A DNA stretch of 64,000 bases from Auanema rhodensis (lineage: Eukaryota; Nematoda; Chromadorea; Rhabditida; Rhabditidae), in NCBI GenBank assembly GCA_964057225.1, contig OZ059894.1, positions 11,542,131-11,606,130 on the forward strand, written 5' to 3'. The notes under the pieces were generated by a model. It was not told the origin of the DNA. It ran no database searches and saw only the letters and a program-made list of their open reading frames with translations. Shown one piece after another: positions 29,661 to 41,669 of the stretch; the stretch's first letter is position 1, and each line of letters begins with the position of its first letter. The position numbers and the translations under genes were made by a program.

Positions 29661-32600
29661 TCAATTGATAATTTCTTCTTCATATTGCCTTACACCAGAA
29701 ACATGTTCCACGTAGATATTCCTGGCCCACTTGATGGTATCGGCGACGACGAGCTTCTCCATTAGCCGGTTGTAGTGGCTGCTGATCTTGAGTGATCGGA
29801 GGGCTTGTCCGTTGAGCGGGTCCATAGTTCCAAGCATTCCTACGACATATGCTTCTACACTAGTCTTATAACCAAGACATTGGTATTGGCTGGCTATGTC
29901 AGCATATTTCCTCTCCTTTATCATACGCGCGGCTATCATGGCTTGACGGCGGTTTTCATAGCTCACTGTAACATCAACGATACTACAGTGTTTTGCGTCA
30001 TGATCGACCACTACTATGTCAGGTCGGAGTGTACTATTAATGCCAGGAAGAGGCTGGTTAGTGTAAACTTCTCCGTTTTTAGGCTCTGGCAGGGCTTTGA
30101 TAAGACGGTCCACGATGTTGTTGTGGCGGAGTTGGATTGCTCTCGTGTGAGAGTGGCAGTGTCCAAGAACATGTGCAGCAGTTTCGTTGGAGTAACTACA
30201 CCTGCGGCACTGTTTGTTTCCTTCTCCGTGTCTTCTACAGCCATTGAGCTGGAGAGTATTGAGTCGAGCCTTGTGGATGAATCGCCAATCAGCAAACCGT
30301 ATGAAATCTCCCTTCGCCATAAAGTGATTGGACGCTTTGTTGAGCATTGTGACATCAAAGACTTTCCCTTGATCCGGTTTTTGAAGAAGGATCCGAAGGT
30401 CTTTCAGCCATAATGCCCGTCGCAGGCTTCTGTGGCATAGTGAAGGTGTTAACAGTTGGTTGTTTAGATTGAGTTCTAAACCACTTTCGAGGCATGTCCA
30501 GTTAGCGTTGATGAGTTTCTTGAGTTGACGCATCGCTACTCTTACTCTAGTCCAGATGGAGGAAACATCAGATGTTTCGGTGTCGAAAATGCCATCAACG
30601 GAACCGTTGTAATATGCAGCTGTCTCATCGTTACTGGCTTGACGTTTAATCCTTTTTGATGCTACTTTTTTTGAGTCTTGATGCGCAATATCAGCTACTA
30701 CAAGATCAGATGACTTCAAAAGTTGGTAGGCATGAGTGACTTCACAGACGTCTGACAGGTGTTGGAGTCGAGAGAGACCAAGTCCGCCGTAGTTAGTTGG
30801 CAGGTAGATTGGTTCAGCACTGGCGTTTGGAGGATAGTGCATCCATCTACGGGCACAGCGTTTGAGTTCTTTGTCAAAGGCGACTAGTTTACTCTTTGGG
30901 ACGTGGCCATTCGTCATATGAAAATTAAGGCAGGGCATCAGGAAGGTGCGTACTGCGTCAGCTTTCTGCCATTCAGCAAGTAAGGATTTGTCAATTTTTT
31001 CCAAGTGTTGACTCATAATATTCACTGTTGGAACCGCAGACTTATGTAAATGCATTCCAGTAGGGATTCCCAGGTGGGAGTAGCTGTCGAATTTGCTGAG
31101 AGCGGGTAGAGAGGAGCTCTGTAGCATGTATGAGGCTGTTGATATTTTCCCTTTGTCGATCGTCAAGGTGGCGCATTTCGCTGGTTTGAAGGTCAAGCCT
31201 GTGAAATTAGCCGCATTTGATGCTGCGTCCAACATTTTCTGTAGATCTTCTGATGATGAGGAGACCAGGGCAAGGTCATCGGCGTACGCTAGCACAGCGA
31301 TGTTGTGATTGTGTAGCTTATAGCCAGTAGAGGATTCCAAGATGGTTTTAATTAGAGGTTCAATGGCAAGGTTGAACAGGATCGGAGATAGTGGGGATCC
31401 TTGTAACACACCTGCATGAACTGGAATGGTCGATGTGAGTCCGGAGCCTGTCTGGATTCTTGTAGAGGCATCTGTGTATAGAGCTCGTACTCGGGATATT
31501 GAGGCTTCAGCCACTCCTGACCATCTTAGAACGTCTAGCAGAGTTTCGTGTGGCAGCGATCCAAAAGCGTTTGCGAGATCAAGCCAAGCAATTGCAATTT
31601 TCTCACGTTTACGTTTAGCGTCCGCAATGGTACTTTGCAACATAAAGTTGTGTTCCATGCATCCAGCTTTGGCCACAAAGCCCTTTTGGGAGGGAGAAAG
31701 TCTTTTTTCTGCTCTTGCCCATGTTAGCAGTCGATGCGTAAGACAAGCTGAGTACGTCTTACCAATTGTGCACGAAAGTGCTATTGGTCGCCAGTTGTTA
31801 ATGTCAGCTTTATCACCTTTCTTATGGATGAGGACGGTGGTCGACTCTTTCCAGGAAAAAGGGATGTGTCCTAGCTTGTGTACGGTGTTAAATATCGCTG
31901 CTAATATGTGACCTCCTTGGTCAAATTTCTTCCAGTGCGAGTATCGAAGTCCATCAGCTCCTGGAGCCGTATCGCTGCAACGTCGTATGCGTTCCCAGAC
32001 TTCCAAAGGGGTGAAAACACCTTCTAATGGGTCGGTACTAGCTGGCAAATCCGGTCTGGTGACTGTGATGGGGAGGGCTGGGCCTTGACTGCTGTGAACA
32101 GAAAGGAAATGTTTTTCAACCTCTGCAGATGGTATGGTGCAGGTTTCACTTTGTTCTCCGAGCAGTTGTCGAAAGGCTTTCTTCTTGTTGGCCCTCCAGA
32201 GCTTCTGGAGCTTCATCGCCTGGGTTTTTTGGTCTTCCTCAGGTTGTGTGTGTGGTCGGCGCCTTTGTCGGAAGTTGGGAACTTTGATCATAATGTCAAG
32301 AGACTTTCTGATTGCGTCTACCAACTCTTCCAGGACCTGCTCGAGCTCACTTTTGCACACAACCTTTTTAATTCTATCCACCCAAGTATTTTCAGAGTTT
32401 CTATTCGGATCAGGGTCGGCAAAAAATGGTTCTGTACTCGAAACCCTGATCTCGTTGAATATTTCACTCTCTCGCGGAAGGGGGGAAACTTCGGCCTCTG
32501 GGGACAAGTCCAGAATTGGGGCCTCAAACAAGCGTACCGTTGATGGAGATCCTTGTTCCTGTCCACTGGATGATGTTTCCTCCATTGTACGCTCCTCCAC

Positions 32601-32939
32601 GGGCGGGGTGGTCGTCCTTGTGCCTGGTGGGCGGGTGTTCCTGATCCTCCGCAATATAGGGCGGGAACTGGGCTCTCTCGGAGATAGAGGTGAGATCACC
32701 ACAGTTTCCTCTATGATGCGGAGGCATCCTTCAGCTTTTTTCTGATGGCTTTTAACGGCCTTCAGATTGCTGGTGAGGCCACAGGCACGGCACTCAAATT
32801 CTACTCCGACCTCATGTTCTCTCCGAAGATGGCGGACGAGACCATTGTGGTCTGAGTAGGATCGCGGAATAGGAGCGCAGATTGAACAAGAAAAAGGGCT
32901 CTGAAGAGGCACCTTTAGCTTGTAAAGCCCTTGCTCCAT
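29661..32939 (-). CDS. R2/NeSL-type retrotransposon protein, copy A (1092 aa)
   Basis: This protein should bind the U2 gene, nick it and copy the element RNA into the nick. Residues 18-42 form a C2H2 finger (C18, C21, H37, H42) and 50-72 a second zinc motif (C50, C53, H65, C72); these are the likely DNA-reading parts. A Pro/Ser-rich linker follows. The RT spans about 300-620, with APGADGL, LDLANAFGSLPHE, GVLQGSPLSP and the catalytic YADD at 552-555. A CCHC motif lies at C911, C914, H923, C928. The restriction-like endonuclease has P973-D974 and D989 (RPD-X14-D), then KERKY. The length is typical of R2-like proteins. The frame is intact with all motifs, so this is the best candidate for an active copy. 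The start is the first ATG after the U2 junction. Confidence 0.93.
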   Translation of the reverse strand: MEQGLYKLKVPLQSPFSCSICAPIPRSYSDHNGLVRHLRREHEVGVEFECRACGLTSNLKAVKSHQKKAEGCLRIIEETVVISPLSPREPSSRPILRRIRNTRPPGTRTTTPPVEERTMEETSSSGQEQGSPSTVRLFEAPILDLSPEAEVSPLPRESEIFNEIRVSSTEPFFADPDPNRNSENTWVDRIKKVVCKSELEQVLEELVDAIRKSLDIMIKVPNFRQRRRPHTQPEEDQKTQAMKLQKLWRANKKKAFRQLLGEQSETCTIPSAEVEKHFLSVHSSQGPALPITVTRPDLPASTDPLEGVFTPLEVWERIRRCSDTAPGADGLRYSHWKKFDQGGHILAAIFNTVHKLGHIPFSWKESTTVLIHKKGDKADINNWRPIALSCTIGKTYSACLTHRLLTWARAEKRLSPSQKGFVAKAGCMEHNFMLQSTIADAKRKREKIAIAWLDLANAFGSLPHETLLDVLRWSGVAEASISRVRALYTDASTRIQTGSGLTSTIPVHAGVLQGSPLSPILFNLAIEPLIKTILESSTGYKLHNHNIAVLAYADDLALVSSSSEDLQKMLDAASNAANFTGLTFKPAKCATLTIDKGKISTASYMLQSSSLPALSKFDSYSHLGIPTGMHLHKSAVPTVNIMSQHLEKIDKSLLAEWQKADAVRTFLMPCLNFHMTNGHVPKSKLVAFDKELKRCARRWMHYPPNASAEPIYLPTNYGGLGLSRLQHLSDVCEVTHAYQLLKSSDLVVADIAHQDSKKVASKRIKRQASNDETAAYYNGSVDGIFDTETSDVSSIWTRVRVAMRQLKKLINANWTCLESGLELNLNNQLLTPSLCHRSLRRALWLKDLRILLQKPDQGKVFDVTMLNKASNHFMAKGDFIRFADWRFIHKARLNTLQLNGCRRHGEGNKQCRRCSYSNETAAHVLGHCHSHTRAIQLRHNNIVDRLIKALPEPKNGEVYTNQPLPGINSTLRPDIVVVDHDAKHCSIVDVTVSYENRRQAMIAARMIKERKYADIASQYQCLGYKTSVEAYVVGMLGTMDPLNGQALRSLKISSHYNRLMEKLVVADTIKWARNIYVEHVSGVRQYEEEIIN

Positions 32940-32991
32940 CTCTAGCAGATCTAAAGACTTACGTAGTACAGTTGCAATATCGATTTAGCCA
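32940..32991 (-). other. 5' untranslated region of copy A
   Basis: About 52 bases between U2 nt 96 and the ATG. This is too short for an internal promoter or an R2-style HDV-like ribozyme on its own, which favours co-transcription from the U2 promoter. The bases ACGTAAGT resemble a splice donor. Confidence 0.5.
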
Positions 32992-33087
32992 TTAACCTTA
33001 TTGTGAACCAATGGAACACATATCGAAGGTTAATTCGATAAGAACGATTACTACACTTTGATCTTAGCCAAAAGGCCGAGAAGCGAT
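32992..33087 (-). pseudogene. U2 snRNA 5' part (nt 1-96), split by element A
   Basis: Carries the U2 start, branch-point sequence and first stem-loops, then runs into the element just before the Sm site. The U2 promoter upstream is unchanged, so a chimeric U2-element transcript is possible. It includes the right copy of the 59-bp duplication (32992-33050). Confidence 0.92.
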
Positions 33088-33530
33088 ACAGCATAGCCAT
33101 GAGTATCAAAGACATCAAGCAAATGTATCGTACTTGTTACGAGTGCACTCTCTCATTTGAATATAAAAGTGTGGTTTGACAATCTTGACTGTACAGGTCA
33201 TAAATGGCTCATATAAACTGTGGATTTACTCAACTTTTGGACTTATTTTTTTCTTATTCGAAGCGCTGCACTTTTTTCTATTCTTTTTATTCAAATACTT
33301 GTATATAGTTTTATATGTACGGTTGCAAAGTTTCCGAATATTTTATATATTTTTATACAATAATTAGGAGAAGGTTAATACAATGAAATCTCCCAACTTT
33401 ACAGTGTTTGTATTGCTTACAGTATCTAGAACAACCACTCTTGTAATATTAGAGCACATATCAATCAACAACTTTTTCTAGTTATCAAAGCTTTTTTATT
33501 TCTTCAAGATATTTCAAATAAAATATAAAA

Positions 33531-33648
33531 GCTTACGACACCCGGGATTCCCAAGCCGTCTCCGATCCAAGTACTAACCGGGCCCAACGTTGCTTGACTT
33601 GCCAGATCGGACGGGATGGCGTACTTTCAACGTGGTATGGTCGTAAGC
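33531..33648 (-). rRNA. 5S: 5S rRNA, copy a, unit 7
   Basis: Complete copy. Confidence 0.96.
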
Positions 33649-33890
33649 AATGTTATATTCTTCATTATCAGTTATATCACTCTAAATCTTGTTGTTAATA
33701 GTTAGGACCACAAAGAAAACAACAGGAACAGTAACAAATGAAATGCCCAAACTTTACAGTGTTCGAGTTATTTACAGTATCTAAGACTACCTCTGTCGTG
33801 TTATTAGAGCAAACATTCGATTAACAACAACTTTTTTTTAGTTATCAAAGCTTTTTTATTTCTTCAAAAAATTTCAAATAAAATATAAAA

Positions 33891-34008
33891 GCTTACGACA
33901 CCCGGGATTCCCAAGCCGTCTCCGATCCAAGTACTAACCGGGCCCAACGTTGCTTGACTTGCCAGATCGGACGGGATGGCGTACTTTCAACGTGGTATGG
34001 TCGTAAGC
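33891..34008 (-). rRNA. 5S: 5S rRNA, copy b, unit 7
   Basis: Complete copy. Confidence 0.96.
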
Positions 34009-34150
34009 AATGTCATATTCTTCATTATCAGTTATATCACTCTAAATCTTGTTGTTAATAGATACGACCACAAAGAAAACAACAGGAACAGTAACAATAA
34101 CAAAAAAAATTTTTTTTTCACCTATGTGTCTAAAGGTTAGCCATGTATCC

Positions 34151-34198
<48 letters not shown>

Positions 34199-35363
34199 AC
34201 AGTAAAAAGTCCAATCAAGAGAGAAATTTTTTCAACACATAGTTGTTTTTTTTTTAAATATCATTGTTTTTCCTCATAACTCGGTTTAAACTCGTTCTAA
34301 CCCGTTGAAATACGTCTAGAAAGTCTTTATAACATGCATATGTATGATAGAACTTCATATTTATTGTAATAGAAAATTTTATTTTCAGACGTCTTGGTTA
34401 ACAATGATATGTTTTACCCCCTTATAATTTTTATCATAATGTTCCTTATACGGAACGCTCAATGAAACTTGCTTCCAGAAAAATTTCTTTCTATTTTTTC
34501 TTCATATGTACGTAGATACTATAGAGAACTATGATAGAAAACTTTAACATTCACGAAATCATCATTTCTCATTACGCTACGGAGGTTTAAAAAGCTGTGT
34601 TTTACCTTATAATAGACCGGAAAACCCTTGTGTTAAAACTGGACCGTTTTTACACATATAAAAATGTCCCGTATTCGGGACCCTAATGTAACTTTTGATT
34701 CCCTATATTTTTTTTCATGAAATTTACAATCTACTGTAGAAAGAAGAATTATTTTTATAAAAACTGTAAATTTTTGAAAAATGAAAACAAAACGAAAACA
34801 AAAACAACTTTTTTTTGAACATTTTCTCACACAAGGGTCCCCCCTTACCTACTTTTTTTCTCATTACTCGTTTCAACCTCATCCGATCACTCTGCAAACA
34901 TGTTTAATCGTTCTAACTTGTTGAAATACGTCTTAAAAGTCTAAACAACATGCATATGCATAATAGAAACCACCCGAATAGGCCCCCACGCACTAAACGA
35001 GATATATACATTACCAGTATAGTAATAGAACACATATTGAAGATTAATTCGATAAGAACAATTTATTGACGTAGAGAATGTTTGTTCCGAAAAACTACAA
35101 TATTAAACTATAAAAGTAACAAAAGCGTAGAGGCAGCAAAGACATGAATAAACATAAATGTAAATACAGAATTACCAGGTAGTACATAAGTATGACAAAA
35201 AATTATAAGAAAGCCATGAAAATAGAAGGTTTGTGAACAAATGAGAGGTACATCTTTGATCGTATAGTCATTTCTAAACCGTTCGTATGCTGCAGCATCG
35301 TCATAAGCGTCACTCAAGTTGAATTTCCATGTGTACTACACGATTTTCATTCTTATTGTTACA
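34009..35363. other. Intergenic spacer, unit 7
   Basis: TA tract 43 bp (34154-34196) and decayed U2 fragment 35024-35065. Confidence 0.8.
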
Positions 35364-35564
35364 TTCTTTCCCTGAGGGAATGGGCCGTTCCCGCCAGCAG
35401 TGCAAGAGCGGGTCGACCCGTGAGGTGGAGCTAGCAAGCCAGCATCTACCTCAAGTCTCAAAAATCGGTTAACCTTATTGTGAACCAATGGAACACATAT
35501 CGAAGGTTAATTCGATAAGAACGATTACTACACTTTGATCTTAGCCAAAAGGCCGAGAAGCGAT
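35364..35564 (-). ncRNA. U2: U2 snRNA, unit 8
   Basis: Complete copy. Confidence 0.95.
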
Positions 35565-36007
35565 ACAGCATAGCCATGAGTATCAAAGACATCAAGCAAA
35601 TGTATCGTACTTGTTACGAGTGCACTCTCTCATTTGAATATAAAAGTGTGGTTTGACAATCTTGACTGTACAGGTCATAAATGGCTCATATAAACTGTGG
35701 ATTTACTCAACTTTTGGACTTATTTTTTTCTTATTCGAAGCGCTGCACTTTTTTCTATTCTTTTTATTCAAATACTTGTATATAGTTTTATATGTACGGT
35801 TGCAAAGTTTCCGAATATTTTATATATTTTTATACAATAATTAGGAGAAGGTTAATACAATGAAATCTCCCAACTTTACAGTGTTTGTATTGCTTACAGT
35901 ATCTAGAACAACCACTCTTGTAATATTAGAGCACATATCAATCAACAACTTTTTCTAGTTATCAAAGCTTTTTTATTTCTTCAAGATATTTCAAATAAAA
36001 TATAAAA

Positions 36008-36125
36008 GCTTACGACACCCGGGATTCCCAAGCCGTCTCCGATCCAAGTACTAACCGGGCCCAACGTTGCTTGACTTGCCAGATCGGACGGGATGGCGTA
36101 CTTTCAACGTGGTATGGTCGTAAGC
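36008..36125 (-). rRNA. 5S: 5S rRNA, copy a, unit 8
   Basis: Complete copy. Confidence 0.96.
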
Positions 36126-36367
36126 AATGTTATATTCTTCATTATCAGTTATATCACTCTAAATCTTGTTGTTAATAGTTAGGACCACAAAGAAAACAAC
36201 AGGAACAGTAACAAATGAAATGCCCAAACTTTACAGTGTTCGAGTTATTTACAGTATCTAAGACTACCTCTGTCGTGTTATTAGAGCAAACATTCGATTA
36301 ACAACAACTTTTTTTTAGTTATCAAAGCTTTTTTATTTCTTCAAAAAATTTCAAATAAAATATAAAA

Positions 36368-36485
36368 GCTTACGACACCCGGGATTCCCAAGCCGTCTCC
36401 GATCCAAGTACTAACCGGGCCCAACGTTGCTTGACTTGCCAGATCGGACGGGATGGCGTACTTTCAACGTGGTATGGTCGTAAGC
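36368..36485 (-). rRNA. 5S: 5S rRNA, copy b, unit 8
   Basis: Complete copy. Confidence 0.96.
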
Positions 36486-36627
36486 AATGTCATATTCTTC
36501 ATTATCAGTTATATCACTCTAAATCTTGTTGTTAATAGATACGACCACAAAGAAAACAACAGGAACAGTAACAATAACAAAAAAAATTTTTTTTTCACCT
36601 ATGTGTCTAAAGGTTAGCCATGTATCC

Positions 36628-36675
<48 letters not shown>

Positions 36676-37840
36676 ACAGTAAAAAGTCCAATCAAGAGAG
36701 AAATTTTTTCAACACATAGTTGTTTTTTTTTTAAATATCATTGTTTTTCCTCATAACTCGGTTTAAACTCGTTCTAACCCGTTGAAATACGTCTAGAAAG
36801 TCTTTATAACATGCATATGTATGATAGAACTTCATATTTATTGTAATAGAAAATTTTATTTTCAGACGTCTTGGTTAACAATGATATGTTTTACCCCCTT
36901 ATAATTTTTATCATAATGTTCCTTATACGGAACGCTCAATGAAACTTGCTTCCAGAAAAATTTCTTTCTATTTTTTCTTCATATGTACGTAGATACTATA
37001 GAGAACTATGATAGAAAACTTTAACATTCACGAAATCATCATTTCTCATTACGCTACGGAGGTTTAAAAAGCTGTGTTTTACCTTATAATAGACCGGAAA
37101 ACCCTTGTGTTAAAACTGGACCGTTTTTACACATATAAAAATGTCCCGTATTCGGGACCCTAATGTAACTTTTGATTCCCTATATTTTTTTTCATGAAAT
37201 TTACAATCTACTGTAGAAAGAAGAATTATTTTTATAAAAACTGTAAATTTTTGAAAAATGAAAACAAAACGAAAACAAAAACAACTTTTTTTTGAACATT
37301 TTCTCACACAAGGGTCCCCCCTTACCTACTTTTTTTCTCATTACTCGTTTCAACCTCATCCGATCACTCTGCAAACATGTTTAATCGTTCTAACTTGTTG
37401 AAATACGTCTTAAAAGTCTAAACAACATGCATATGCATAATAGAAACCACCCGAATAGGCCCCCACGCACTAAACGAGATATATACATTACCAGTATAGT
37501 AATAGAACACATATTGAAGATTAATTCGATAAGAACAATTTATTGACGTAGAGAATGTTTGTTCCGAAAAACTACAATATTAAACTATAAAAGTAACAAA
37601 AGCGTAGAGGCAGCAAAGACATGAATAAACATAAATGTAAATACAGAATTACCAGGTAGTACATAAGTATGACAAAAAATTATAAGAAAGCCATGAAAAT
37701 AGAAGGTTTGTGAACAAATGAGAGGTACATCTTTGATCGTATAGTCATTTCTAAACCGTTCGTATGCTGCAGCATCGTCATAAGCGTCACTCAAGTTGAA
37801 TTTCCATGTGTACTACACGATTTTCATTCTTATTGTTACA
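36486..37840. other. Intergenic spacer, unit 8
   Basis: TA tract 43 bp (36631-36673) and decayed U2 fragment 37501-37542. Confidence 0.8.
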
Positions 37841-38041
37841 TTCTTTCCCTGAGGGAATGGGCCGTTCCCGCCAGCAGTGCAAGAGCGGGTCGACCCGTGA
37901 GGTGGAGCTAGCAAGCCAGCATCTACCTCAAGTCTCAAAAATCGGTTAACCTTATTGTGAACCAATGGAACACATATCGAAGGTTAATTCGATAAGAACG
38001 ATTACTACACTTTGATCTTAGCCAAAAGGCCGAGAAGCGAT
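37841..38041 (-). ncRNA. U2: U2 snRNA, unit 9
   Basis: Complete copy. Confidence 0.95.
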
Positions 38042-38484
38042 ACAGCATAGCCATGAGTATCAAAGACATCAAGCAAATGTATCGTACTTGTTACGAGTGC
38101 ACTCTCTCATTTGAATATAAAAGTGTGGTTTGACAATCTTGACTGTACAGGTCATAAATGGCTCATATAAACTGTGGATTTACTCAACTTTTGGACTTAT
38201 TTTTTTCTTATTCGAAGCGCTGCACTTTTTTCTATTCTTTTTATTCAAATACTTGTATATAGTTTTATATGTACGGTTGCAAAGTTTCCGAATATTTTAT
38301 ATATTTTTATACAATAATTAGGAGAAGGTTAATACAATGAAATCTCCCAACTTTACAGTGTTTGTATTGCTTACAGTATCTAGAACAACCACTCTTGTAA
38401 TATTAGAGCACATATCAATCAACAACTTTTTCTAGTTATCAAAGCTTTTTTATTTCTTCAAGATATTTCAAATAAAATATAAAA

Positions 38485-38602
38485 GCTTACGACACCCGGG
38501 ATTCCCAAGCCGTCTCCGATCCAAGTACTAACCGGGCCCAACGTTGCTTGACTTGCCAGATCGGACGGGATGGCGTACTTTCAACGTGGTATGGTCGTAA
38601 GC
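38485..38602 (-). rRNA. 5S: 5S rRNA, copy a, unit 9
   Basis: Complete copy. Confidence 0.96.
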
Positions 38603-38844
38603 AATGTTATATTCTTCATTATCAGTTATATCACTCTAAATCTTGTTGTTAATAGTTAGGACCACAAAGAAAACAACAGGAACAGTAACAAATGAAATGC
38701 CCAAACTTTACAGTGTTCGAGTTATTTACAGTATCTAAGACTACCTCTGTCGTGTTATTAGAGCAAACATTCGATTAACAACAACTTTTTTTTAGTTATC
38801 AAAGCTTTTTTATTTCTTCAAAAAATTTCAAATAAAATATAAAA

Positions 38845-38962
38845 GCTTACGACACCCGGGATTCCCAAGCCGTCTCCGATCCAAGTACTAACCGGGCCCA
38901 ACGTTGCTTGACTTGCCAGATCGGACGGGATGGCGTACTTTCAACGTGGTATGGTCGTAAGC
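38845..38962 (-). rRNA. 5S: 5S rRNA, copy b, unit 9
   Basis: Complete copy. Confidence 0.96.
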
Positions 38963-39104
38963 AATGTCATATTCTTCATTATCAGTTATATCACTCTAAA
39001 TCTTGTTGTTAATAGATACGACCACAAAGAAAACAACAGGAACAGTAACAATAACAAAAAAAATTTTTTTTTCACCTATGTGTCTAAAGGTTAGCCATGT
39101 ATCC

Positions 39105-39156
<52 letters not shown>

Positions 39157-40321
39157 ACAGTAAAAAGTCCAATCAAGAGAGAAATTTTTTCAACACATAG
39201 TTGTTTTTTTTTTAAATATCATTGTTTTTCCTCATAACTCGGTTTAAACTCGTTCTAACCCGTTGAAATACGTCTAGAAAGTCTTTATAACATGCATATG
39301 TATGATAGAACTTCATATTTATTGTAATAGAAAATTTTATTTTCAGACGTCTTGGTTAACAATGATATGTTTTACCCCCTTATAATTTTTATCATAATGT
39401 TCCTTATACGGAACGCTCAATGAAACTTGCTTCCAGAAAAATTTCTTTCTATTTTTTCTTCATATGTACGTAGATACTATAGAGAACTATGATAGAAAAC
39501 TTTAACATTCACGAAATCATCATTTCTCATTACGCTACGGAGGTTTAAAAAGCTGTGTTTTACCTTATAATAGACCGGAAAACCCTTGTGTTAAAACTGG
39601 ACCGTTTTTACACATATAAAAATGTCCCGTATTCGGGACCCTAATGTAACTTTTGATTCCCTATATTTTTTTTCATGAAATTTACAATCTACTGTAGAAA
39701 GAAGAATTATTTTTATAAAAACTGTAAATTTTTGAAAAATGAAAACAAAACGAAAACAAAAACAACTTTTTTTTGAACATTTTCTCACACAAGGGTCCCC
39801 CCTTACCTACTTTTTTTCTCATTACTCGTTTCAACCTCATCCGATCACTCTGCAAACATGTTTAATCGTTCTAACTTGTTGAAATACGTCTTAAAAGTCT
39901 AAACAACATGCATATGCATAATAGAAACCACCCGAATAGGCCCCCACGCACTAAACGAGATATATACATTACCAGTATAGTAATAGAACACATATTGAAG
40001 ATTAATTCGATAAGAACAATTTATTGACGTAGAGAATGTTTGTTCCGAAAAACTACAATATTAAACTATAAAAGTAACAAAAGCGTAGAGGCAGCAAAGA
40101 CATGAATAAACATAAATGTAAATACAGAATTACCAGGTAGTACATAAGTATGACAAAAAATTATAAGAAAGCCATGAAAATAGAAGGTTTGTGAACAAAT
40201 GAGAGGTACATCTTTGATCGTATAGTCATTTCTAAACCGTTCGTATGCTGCAGCATCGTCATAAGCGTCACTCAAGTTGAATTTCCATGTGTACTACACG
40301 ATTTTCATTCTTATTGTTACA
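38963..40321. other. Intergenic spacer, unit 9
   Basis: TA tract 47 bp (39108-39154) and decayed U2 fragment 39982-40023. Confidence 0.8.
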
Positions 40322-40522
40322 TTCTTTCCCTGAGGGAATGGGCCGTTCCCGCCAGCAGTGCAAGAGCGGGTCGACCCGTGAGGTGGAGCTAGCAAGCCAG
40401 CATCTACCTCAAGTCTCAAAAATCGGTTAACCTTATTGTGAACCAATGGAACACATATCGAAGGTTAATTCGATAAGAACGATTACTACACTTTGATCTT
40501 AGCCAAAAGGCCGAGAAGCGAT
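40322..40522 (-). ncRNA. U2: U2 snRNA, unit 10
   Basis: Complete copy. Confidence 0.95.
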
Positions 40523-40965
40523 ACAGCATAGCCATGAGTATCAAAGACATCAAGCAAATGTATCGTACTTGTTACGAGTGCACTCTCTCATTTGAATATA
40601 AAAGTGTGGTTTGACAATCTTGACTGTACAGGTCATAAATGGCTCATATAAACTGTGGATTTACTCAACTTTTGGACTTATTTTTTTCTTATTCGAAGCG
40701 CTGCACTTTTTTCTATTCTTTTTATTCAAATACTTGTATATAGTTTTATATGTACGGTTGCAAAGTTTCCGAATATTTTATATATTTTTATACAATAATT
40801 AGGAGAAGGTTAATACAATGAAATCTCCCAACTTTACAGTGTTTGTATTGCTTACAGTATCTAGAACAACCACTCTTGTAATATTAGAGCACATATCAAT
40901 CAACAACTTTTTCTAGTTATCAAAGCTTTTTTATTTCTTCAAGATATTTCAAATAAAATATAAAA

Positions 40966-41083
40966 GCTTACGACACCCGGGATTCCCAAGCCGTCTCCGA
41001 TCCAAGTACTAACCGGGCCCAACGTTGCTTGACTTGCCAGATCGGACGGGATGGCGTACTTTCAACGTGGTATGGTCGTAAGC
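40966..41083 (-). rRNA. 5S: 5S rRNA, copy a, unit 10
   Basis: Complete copy. Confidence 0.96.
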
Positions 41084-41325
41084 AATGTTATATTCTTCAT
41101 TATCAGTTATATCACTCTAAATCTTGTTGTTAATAGTTAGGACCACAAAGAAAACAACAGGAACAGTAACAAATGAAATGCCCAAACTTTACAGTGTTCG
41201 AGTTATTTACAGTATCTAAGACTACCTCTGTCGTGTTATTAGAGCAAACATTCGATTAACAACAACTTTTTTTTAGTTATCAAAGCTTTTTTATTTCTTC
41301 AAAAAATTTCAAATAAAATATAAAA

Positions 41326-41443
41326 GCTTACGACACCCTGGATTCCCAAGCCGTCTCCGATCCAAGTACTAACCGGGCCCAACGTTGCTTGACTTGCCAG
41401 ATCGGACGGGATGGCGTACTTTCAACGTGGTATGGTCGTAAGC
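41326..41443 (-). rRNA. 5S: 5S rRNA, copy b, unit 10, with one substitution
   Basis: It differs from the others by G to T on the plus strand at 41339 (C to A in the RNA), near the 3' end and outside the main internal promoter boxes. It is the only gene-body variant I noticed among the 34 copies. Confidence 0.94.
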
Positions 41444-41585
41444 AATGTCATATTCTTCATTATCAGTTATATCACTCTAAATCTTGTTGTTAATAGATAC
41501 GACCACAAAGAAAACAACAGGAACAGTAACAATAACAAAAAAAATTTTTTTTTCACCTATGTGTCTAAAGGTTAGCCATGTATCC

Positions 41586-41669
<84 letters not shown>

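Larger units (their letters stand above)
29283..32991 (-). mobile_element. Full-length U2-targeting non-LTR retrotransposon (copy A)
   Basis: 3709 bp with a single ORF, a 5' untranslated region of about 52 bp and a 3' untranslated region of 378 bp. There is no poly(A) tail and AATAAA sits near the very end. Insertion falls after U2 nt 37, with a 59-bp duplication covering nt 38-96. One ORF with N-terminal zinc fingers, central RT and C-terminal CCHC plus restriction-like endonuclease is the R2/NeSL plan. The U2 target is that of the Utopia group within NeSL, so Utopia-like is the best label. No inactivating change was seen. Confidence 0.93.
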
